Source: Chlorokybus atmophyticus (lineage: Eukaryota; Streptophyta; Chlorokybophyceae; Chlorokybales; Chlorokybaceae). From it: a stretch of 35,090 nt of DNA. The stretch covers positions 1 to 35,090 of the forward strand of contig RHPI01003009.1 of the NCBI GenBank assembly GCA_009103225.1, in the 5' to 3' direction. The notes under the pieces are model-generated. The model saw only the letters and a program-made list of their open reading frames with translations, was not told where the DNA came from and searched no databases. Positions 28,601-35,090 of the stretch are shown here, one piece after another. The position numbers were made by a program, and so were the translations under genes. The first letter of the stretch is position 1; each line of letters opens with the position of its first letter.

Positions 28601-31600
28601 CCTCTCAGCAACCATGGCAACAATCAGACCTGCAAGAGACTGTTGACATGCCAACTGACAACTTGCATGCGCTGACTAGTGACGAAGAGGCTGTTGAAGA
28701 ACCCGAGCAGCAAGAAGTCTCCCAGAGGATTTGCTCTTGCCTGAGGTGCCATGGCAAGGTGAGCACTAATCATGTTGCTCATGCTCACTCATGGCGCGCA
28801 CGGTTGTTGGACATGCACTGAGGCTGTCCATGCGACTGTCATGTTCGCCCACTGCTATGCGCACAACGTTGTGAACCATACTTTAGTTGTTGACGGCCCG
28901 TTTCTTTTGGCAGTTGATTGACTTGGAGACTGCCATGGCCCATATACGACTGGACACGGCGGCGCAAGAAAGTATGCACCCACCGCCAATGCCTTCAGCA
29001 CAATGCGATACCCCTCAACCAGGCATTTCTTGCCAACAACAAACCTCAGAGACACCTACGCAAAAGATGCTGGATAAGTTCATGTCACTGCTGACAGACT
29101 TGGAGGACTCTCATGCCTAGCAATCATTGATCAATAAGGTGCTGAAGATTGTTTTCGGCGCTGAGGATTCAATCGTTCAGCTTGCCAAGGATCCTACTTA
29201 TGACCACAGTCAGCTGCGAAATGACCTCCACGCCTTGCTCGGCCAGCGCAACCCCTCCCAGCCGGCTGACATCACGGCTGTCGATGCATTGCTGACTTCC
29301 ATCGGAATGCCAGAGTCGCAGAGATATACAGCATGCACGAGATGCAGTTATCTCTTTCCAGATGCTTACCCATCCGGGTTCGATGACAGCGAGGACAGCT
29401 ACGAGGCAGATGACAGTCGCCACAAGCTTGTGAAGCGCTTGTGGAAACAGCCGTGCGGAGGCCAATGCGGGCGCACGCGCAAGGAGTGCATTGACTTTCT
29501 GTACACACCCATTGGTCCAAGGCTCGGTCCGTGGCTGCAAGTACCTTCTATTGCATATGACAACCTTGCTGCTTGGCATGCCAATCTTGGCAGCAAGTGG
29601 AGAGAGCTGTCTTTTTTTGGGGACTGCACGAAGACCATTCCTCTGCCAAACAAATGCGATTGTGGACGCTACAATGATGACATTGACATGTCCCAGCACA
29701 GGGATGGATATCAGAAATGGCATTGCGAATGCTCCTATGACAATGAAGAGGCTGCGCAGCAGTGTACTGGAGACCCGCGCAACATTGCGCTCATGCTGCA
29801 CAGTGATGGTTTCAGCTGCGCATCAACTACAAAGCGGAGCAGCCTTGTCATCAACGTTGTTGTACTCAACGGAGGCAAGCGCGTCAGCTCACAGGCGTCT
29901 TCCATCATGCCCGTGGTATTTGTCCCAGTTTACGAACCACTCGACGCTGACAAGGACTGTCTGAACCCGTTTAGTAAACCCTTGCTGGCTGAGTTGGAGG
30001 ATTTGTACGCCATGGGCTTCCCTACGTACTACGGTTTGGACTCCAGCCAGGTGAACATCAAGCTCCCTCATCGATCGGCCGGTACGCTTGATACATCTGT
30101 TCACAAGACCTCGTGCGCAATGCTGTGTCATGAATGTGACTGTCGACATCGCCTGTCAACTTAATACCCATTGTAATGAATCGAGCAGAGTAAGCACAGT
30201 CCATTGAGGCTGTGCAAAAACGACTGTCACAATTATGCAATGCATTGGTTGCCACCTTTTACGAGTCCATCCCGCGTTGAGAAGACTGTCATCAGCGACT
30301 GTCACCAGCGACTGTGTTTGCAGTGCAGCTGTCTAATGTACGGGACAGTCCATGTTGACAGTCGCGGTTGTGTCCTGCGCATAGCTTCACACGCGCTGCC
30401 CACAAAGCAGTGCGTCCTGATGCAACGGGTTTTGCAGGTGAGAAGATTTTCCTCAGAGCCATTGTCATGAACATAGCCGGTGACAATCCCGCTCAAAGCG
30501 AGATGGGGCAATTCAAGAATGGCGGCTTATGCGGTTGCAGGGCTTGTTGCCTGCTGGCAACTCATATCCGGTACTCGATTGTTACCAAAAAGGTTACTCA
30601 AGATCCCAGCACTGGCAACGATGTTGTTGAAGAAACTCGAAGCAACAGGACCGATTTCCACTACGCTAGCAGCCGCTACCACAGTCGCCATCCATTTGCC
30701 AAAAGAACTGCAGAGGCCACATACCTGCTGTGTGATGAAGTTGAAAGCACAGAAGATCCCAATCGCAAGAAAGAAAAAGCCAAGAAGTATGGCGTCAACG
30801 GGCTGTCGCCTTTGTGGAGGCTTTGGCGGATGTACAAGTTTGACCCATGCCAGGACATGGTCTTTGATACCATGCACACGCTAGCCGAAGGACTGGCCAA
30901 GAGCTTGACAGCCTGCACTCTGATGGATGGTGGCGACGAGCAGGTCAGCAAGGCTGAGATTGACAGTCGGCTAACTGTGATGAGAAACGCACGGCCCAGG
31001 GAGTTGAGGCATGGTAACCGCTGGCCACATGGCCTCAGCAGTCGCCTTGGATGGTGGAAGGCGCAGGAGCACCAGCTCTTTGTGCAATTTGCTGTGCCTT
31101 ATGTTTTTCACAAGCTGCTAAGCGAAGAAAGGAGAGACCTCGTCATGTGCCTCCACATGATATTTCGCTTGTTCTTTGACATCTCGCGCCGCTTGGGTTG
31201 GGATTCCGGCCGTCTGGGCTCGGGGGAACGGGCTCACGGCCTTGGAGGAACCCTACATTCTTATTCGAGGGCAGCAGCTGCTGCGCAAAGTGTGGATGCT
31301 GACGGAGAGACCAAGGCTGCTCCCCTACATGCTGGCTTACGACTTCAGCAACCCAGAGCTGCGATTGCTAGCAGCTGATATACCTCTCCCCGTATGGCCT
31401 AAAACCGGGGATGTGCTGCTTGTAAGACATGAGGATGAGAAGAAGTCGGTCTTTGACTTTCACGTGCCCACTGACCCACCAGTACCTGGATCTGATGATC
31501 CTCCGCCATGGATCGTCGTTGTTCGACAGCCCCAAGTTGACGATGAAGGCAACATGTTGGTTGACTACCTGAAGCCTGCTCCTAGACCAGCGAGTGCCCG

Positions 31601-31813
31601 CCAAGGCCTGGCGCGGTGGGTGGTCAATAAAGACTGTCGCAACCAGAAGGTGTCACCCATTGCGGTCAAGAGGAAGCTGAACTGGCAGCAAGTTGATCAA
31701 GGCAGATGGCAAGAGCAGCCAACAACTGAGGTGGTGCGCATGTTCTATGACAGACATGTCATGTACTACAAGGCAGGAGAGCCCGAGGCAGGTATGCATA
31801 ACGATTTTTGGCA

Positions 31814-31957
31814 ACAGTCCATGCGGCTGTCAAGGTGACTGTCGTTGCGGCTGTCAATTGTGCTCATGTGTGGTTTCATGTTGTGAGTGGTTGACAGCCT
31901 GCAACAAGGCAATACGTGTCACTTACAGTCCATGCGGCTGTCAATTGTGCTCATGTG
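31814..31957 (+). repeat. Direct repeats inside transposase intron 5
   Basis: ACAGTCCATGCGGCTGTCAA occurs at about 31814-31833 and 31925-31944, and GGCTGTCAATTGTGCTCATG at about 31849 and 31936. Both are variants of the heptamer family. Confidence 0.85.
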
Positions 31958-32159
31958 CTCATTTGTGCTTGTTGTGAGTGGTCATTACTGAAAGAAGGCA
32001 TAAAAACACTGATGTTCATCTTAGGCATTAACACGCTTGTACTATACACAGATTATGTACACCAAGAAGGTTCAGATGTACCCCAGGATCCGCTGGTAGT
32101 ACGCAAAGGCAATCGTTCTATGTAACTGCCTAGCGCGGGCTAAGGTATACCTGGTGGGT

Positions 32160-35090
32160 TCAGTCCTTACCGACCTGCGCCTTACCGCCTGAAAAAGCCT
32201 GGCGGTATCTTGTCAAGGCGTCCATGCCTTCAGGGGTATGCAACCACTGCAATGCAGCTTGGAAGTCGGTAGGGGTTGTCGCCTCCAACACGGCCGGCTG
32301 CGCACGACGCGCAGCCATCCGCCTGTCAAGCTGCTCCAGGAAGTCCAGGAATGATGGCATGGTGAGGAACATCGCTTCAAAGATTGAAGTGATGTTGACT
32401 TCACTGATGACTTGGGCCTCTCGCAGAATGCCAGTGTAGTGTGCATCCGCGTTACGGTAGAAGTTGAGGAAGCCATCGAATTCTCCCAACCCTCAAATCC
32501 TCCCTGTCCACCTGGTCTGTTGCGCTGATGCAGATCCCTTAGCTGGATTGAGCGCTGCATCAAGTGACGTTGCCATCCCCCCGCACCCTGTGTAAACTTG
32601 TTGGTCCAGCCAGCAACCAAGGCGGTCGGACCACCCGCCAGCACGTCGTCACGCTCGTAACTTCGCAAGTTGACAAAGAGGTTCGTCACCTCACGCGCCC
32701 ATTCCCGAATGGTGTTGATGAAGTCATGCGCACGGTGATGTTCAAGCTGCTGCTGTTGCTGCCGAAGCTGGTTCTGCAGCTGCGTTTGTTGCTGTTGCGC
32801 TTGCTGAAGCTGTAGCTGCAGGTCCTGGAGGTGTTGCTGCGGTGGCTGCGGGAGCTGTTGTTTGAGCTGGTCTACCTCATCCTGGAGGGCTTCCATCTCC
32901 GACTTCGCTTGATTGTACTTCCCATCTGCGCAGTCGTACTGGTTCTGCAGGCTGTTCAATGCATCTTGCAGGCTGTTCAATGCCTCTTGTTTAGGCCGCT
33001 CATCGAGTGCAGCGTAGAGCTCCACCGATAGCTGTTCCAGCCTGTCAATGTTGCTATGCGCCTCCCCCAACTGTTGCTGCACCTCTCCCAACTGCTTCTC
33101 TGCATTCTCAGCTCGCACTCTCACTTCGTTGACAGCCTCAGTGTTGATCTGCGCGTGCCCCAACTGTTGCTCCAGCTCTCGATTGCGGGCTCGCACCTCT
33201 TCCAACTGCTTCTCTGCTCGTTCAGCTCTCTCTGTCAGTGCGTTGACAGTCTCAGTGTTGATAGCCTCAGGAACAGGTTGTACCGCTTGCTGCTGCAGCT
33301 TGAGTAGCTGTTCCCTTGTACGGTGCAGCTCTTTACCAACATTGGCCGCCGCACTTGAGGTGGACTCCAGCTGCTGCACCCGTTCCAACAGACTGGCGTT
33401 GTGCTGATGGTACTCGTGAAGCACCGCATCGGTGGAGCGCCAACGGTTCTCTGCGTCTGCCGCCATGGTGGTCATCGATGCGTTTGATGCTGCAACCTCC
33501 TGCTGTGCCTGAAGCAACTGCCGGCGCAGACTGTCAACCTCCTCAGCATTGGATTTTGCTGCCAACTCCCTTTGCCGCCGCAGCTCCTCAGCATTGGATA
33601 CCGCCGCCAACTCCCTTTGCTGCAGCTCCTCAGCATGGGATTTTGCTGCGAACTCCCTTTGCTGCAGCTCCTGCAGCTGCTGCCGCAGCAGTTTGTCTTC
33701 ACGGGTGAAGTTATCAGCCAGCAGCCTACGCTGCCGGTGTGACTCCTCCAGATTGTTGAGAGCACGTTCAAGTTGATTCTTGCGTATCTCATTGAAGTTG
33801 CGCATGGACTCCTGCAAGACCGTGTGACTGGTCTGTGCCCGCTCGTTGGCATCCTGCAGCAACAAAACAAGAAGTGAGTCCACACACTAGCCAGCAGAGC
33901 ATTGCCAACATGCATCAAACTTTGTGACAGTCGTCAACGACCATTGAGGACTGTCAAAAGTTTGCGCCCGCATGGGCACAAACTGTTGACAGTCCTCAAT
34001 GGTCGTCGTCAACAGTTTGTGCCCATGCGGGCGCAAACTGTATGCTGCAAGACTTGTTGACAGCCCATGTGTGTATAAACTGTACCTTTACTGCAGATGC
34101 CAAGTTTTGCACGGCTTGCAATGCAGCGTCGAGGTCGGCGGCGTGCACGCTATCGGCTTCTCGGATCTTCACAAGCGCCTCGGGCTCAGCGCCGGGAGTC
34201 AGGTCCCGGGTGACATTTTGCAGAGGTAGAGGCGGCCGGCCCTGTGGCGTACTCGGTGTTGGCGTATTCGCTGGTGGTGTCGGACCTGCGACAACTTTTC
34301 GCAGACGTTCTCTGAACGAAGAGCCTGATAGCTGCAAGGTTGATAGCTGCAAGGTTCCGGTAGGGGTGGACTGACCAGTTGATGGCGTGGTTGATTGTGG
34401 AGTTCCTTCTGTGGCTGCTGGCAGGTCCTGGCGCTGCTTTTTGGACGGTGGTGGAGTCAGAGGAGGGGGACCTGCTGTTCTCGGTAGCTTGGGACTGTCA
34501 ACACGTGGAGGGTCTGGGGCTTGCGTACTGGTGCCAGCTGGCATACTAGTACCAGGGGGAGGTGCCGGTGGGCCATGGGGATTGTGAGGGGGAGGGGACG
34601 GTGGGCCATGGGGGTTGTGAGTGGGACTGTGAGGGGGACTGTCCTTTGGCCTGTCAGACCGCATGGGCCTTGGACCAGTGGTGGGTGGACGCATGTTGGC
34701 GCGCTCGAGCCAAGTCCACAGGGGATGCGAATCAATCTCTATATCACTCATGGGGTTCACAGGTTCAGGCCTGGCAGGCACCGCCTGAGCCGCAGTGGAA
34801 GGCTCCGTCATGGCTTCCAATGCACGTGCTGCATCAGCCTCCTTGTCCTGCTCCTCCTTCTTCTCCTCGTGCTCGATCTGCTCGTTGACGATGACACGCA
34901 GCGCGTCTTGCATCTCCTCGGAGAGGAGCTTCTTCCAGCCTTTTTGAAGAATAGCTGTTATCTTCTTCTCCCAATGCTTTTCCCTTTCCTCCTGCTGCAG
35001 TTCAAGCGATACAGCCTGCCGGGTAAGAGCTTTCTCTCTGGCAGCCAGGCCAAGTGTCTGAGCTTGGTGCGCCTCGACTGTCTTGGTGTA
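32160..35090 (-). CDS. Long coiled-coil protein of the transposon, 5' end outside window, frameshift near 3' end
   Basis: Exon A is open from the window edge to 34092 (donor GCA|GTAAAG). Exon B starts at 33853 after TTGCTGCAG, in phase. Exon A holds a Glu/Lys/Gln-rich helix (LELQQEEREKHWEKKI), then a long Pro/Thr/Ser-rich linker with HNPHGPP repeats. Exon B is a ~300-residue coiled coil rich in Gln, Glu, Leu and Arg, with repeated AELQQREL-type blocks. It then turns into a globular-looking part (FINTIREWAREVTNLFVNL). Near 32490 the frame must change by one base to continue into FDGFLNFYRNADAHY and a further ~100 residues ending at 32160; without it, the alternative frame ends at 32213 in low-quality sequence. 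No known domain is recognised. The location next to a transposase and the motif density suggest a DNA-binding or architectural partner; this is inference. Confidence 0.65.
33937..34038. repeat. Interleaved inverted repeats A-B-A'-B' in an intron
   Basis: A (33937-33957, 21 bp) is the exact reverse complement of A' (33986-34006). B (33960-33990, 31 bp) is the exact reverse complement of B' (34008-34038). Because A' lies after B and overlaps its end, the two stems cannot both form as simple nested hairpins. Heptamer copies sit in A and at the B/A' junction. Confidence 0.93.

Larger units (their letters stand above)
27948..32125 (+). pseudogene. Transposase_21 (Tnp2)-like transposase, interrupted
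   Basis: Proposed exons: 27948-28189, 28407-28758, 28914-30081, 30438 to ~31200, continuing in another frame to 31791, then 32025-32125. All junctions except the frame change near 31200 are in phase. The N-terminus is basic (RRHRRRSQQ), followed by three QQPTVNVAG-type repeats, an acidic patch and CSCLRC. The core has YTACTRCSYLFP, a Cys-rich CGGQCGRTRKEC, LMLHSDGF (possible first catalytic Asp), PLLAELEDLYAMGF, FLRAIVMNIAGDNPA (possible second Asp), GCRAC, SRHPFAKR and VFDTMHTLAEGLAK; this order matches CACTA-type transposases. An in-frame TAG at 29118-29120 lies between two clearly coding parts of exon 3. With the frame change, it suggests a decayed copy. ATG 27948 is chosen as first ATG of the basic segment. 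Confidence 0.7.
26978..35090. mobile_element. CACTA/Transposase_21-like DNA transposon, two convergent genes (right end outside window)
   Basis: A transposase-like gene (+) and a coiled-coil gene (-) converge with a 34-bp gap, and the same heptamer motif is scattered through both, which ties the region together as one unit. A transposase plus a second DNA-binding gene, with many short binding motifs, recalls En/Spm (CACTA) elements. No CACTA terminal inverted repeat or target-site duplication was found, so the left limit is a guess and the class assignment rests on the transposase alone. Confidence 0.55.
27230..35090. repeat. Dispersed GACTGTC/GACAGTC heptamer family (~29 copies)
   Basis: Hand-counted exact copies include those starting at 27236, 27653, 27676, 27779, 28310, 28428, 28494, 28566, 28834, 29412, 30138, 30222, 30284, 30297, 30344, 30357, 30962, 31632, 31837, 33245, 33529, 33926, 33949, 33988, 34493, 34637 and 35076. 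The extended form is often CGACTGTCAA. Copies lie on both strands and in introns, exons and flank. Confidence 0.9.

Noticed and set aside
1-35090. Alternative genetic code with TAG read as Gln
   Set aside because: The glycohydrolase and TspO genes end with TAG directly after their conserved C-termini, so TAG acts as stop; the in-frame TAGs are in relics or a mobile element.
1-35090. CRISPR arrays, rRNA or tRNA genes
   Set aside because: No regularly spaced direct repeats with unique spacers and no tRNA-like B-box with cloverleaf potential seen; the periodic palindromes at 27 kb have degenerate spacers and occur in a eukaryotic context.

Overview
The window looks like nuclear DNA of a photosynthetic eukaryote of the green lineage, most likely a green alga. 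The evidence is intron-rich genes with spliceosomal borders, a PLATZ-type zinc-binding protein (a family best known from plants and green algae), a TspO protein with a plastid-transit-like N-terminus, a chromodomain Ty3/gypsy retrotransposon, and abundant (GT)n, (AG)n and alternating CACGCA-type tracts. The species cannot be fixed from the sequence. No rRNA, tRNA or CRISPR array was seen.

Layout. 1-4458: the 3' part of a Ty3/gypsy chromovirus (+ strand), with reverse transcriptase, RNase H, integrase and chromodomain broken by several frameshifts, then a ~1.0-kb LTR. 4495-4713: a degenerate copy of the last TspO exon. 6057-6593: a nested cluster of very small LTR elements (TRIM/SMART-like) with a 142-bp inverted repeat. 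7936-13335: a short hypothetical gene (+), a four-exon TspO gene (-), and divergent from it a six-exon metallo-beta-lactamase-fold gene (+). 13336-16949: gene-poor, with a decayed, internally duplicated minus-strand coding segment and an isolated copy of metallo-beta-lactamase exon 5. 16950-22003: a nucleotide-sugar-transporter-like gene (-), with a 93-nt poly-C run (poly-G in sense) in an intron, head to head with a five-exon ADP-ribosylglycohydrolase gene (+). 23490-24595: a two-exon PLATZ gene (-). 24600-26750: no gene seen. 26758-35090: a 104-bp direct repeat, an array of GGACCAT-NN-ATGGTCC-like palindromes, and then a two-gene DNA transposon of CACTA/Transposase_21 type: a transposase-like gene (+, 27948-32125) convergent with a long coiled-coil gene (-, 32160 to beyond the window end).

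The most interesting signal is in the last 8 kb. The heptamer GACTGTC/GACAGTC occurs about 29 times in 7.9 kb by my hand count, against about 3 in the preceding 27 kb and about 1 per 8 kb expected by chance. It lies in introns, exons and the left flank, often inside larger palindromes. I read it as the dispersed binding site of an element-encoded protein, possibly the coiled-coil product. A second notable signal is that three genes have introns that fit best with GC rather than GT donors. Exon models were built by hand from reading frames, splice phases and family resemblance; no search or alignment program was run.
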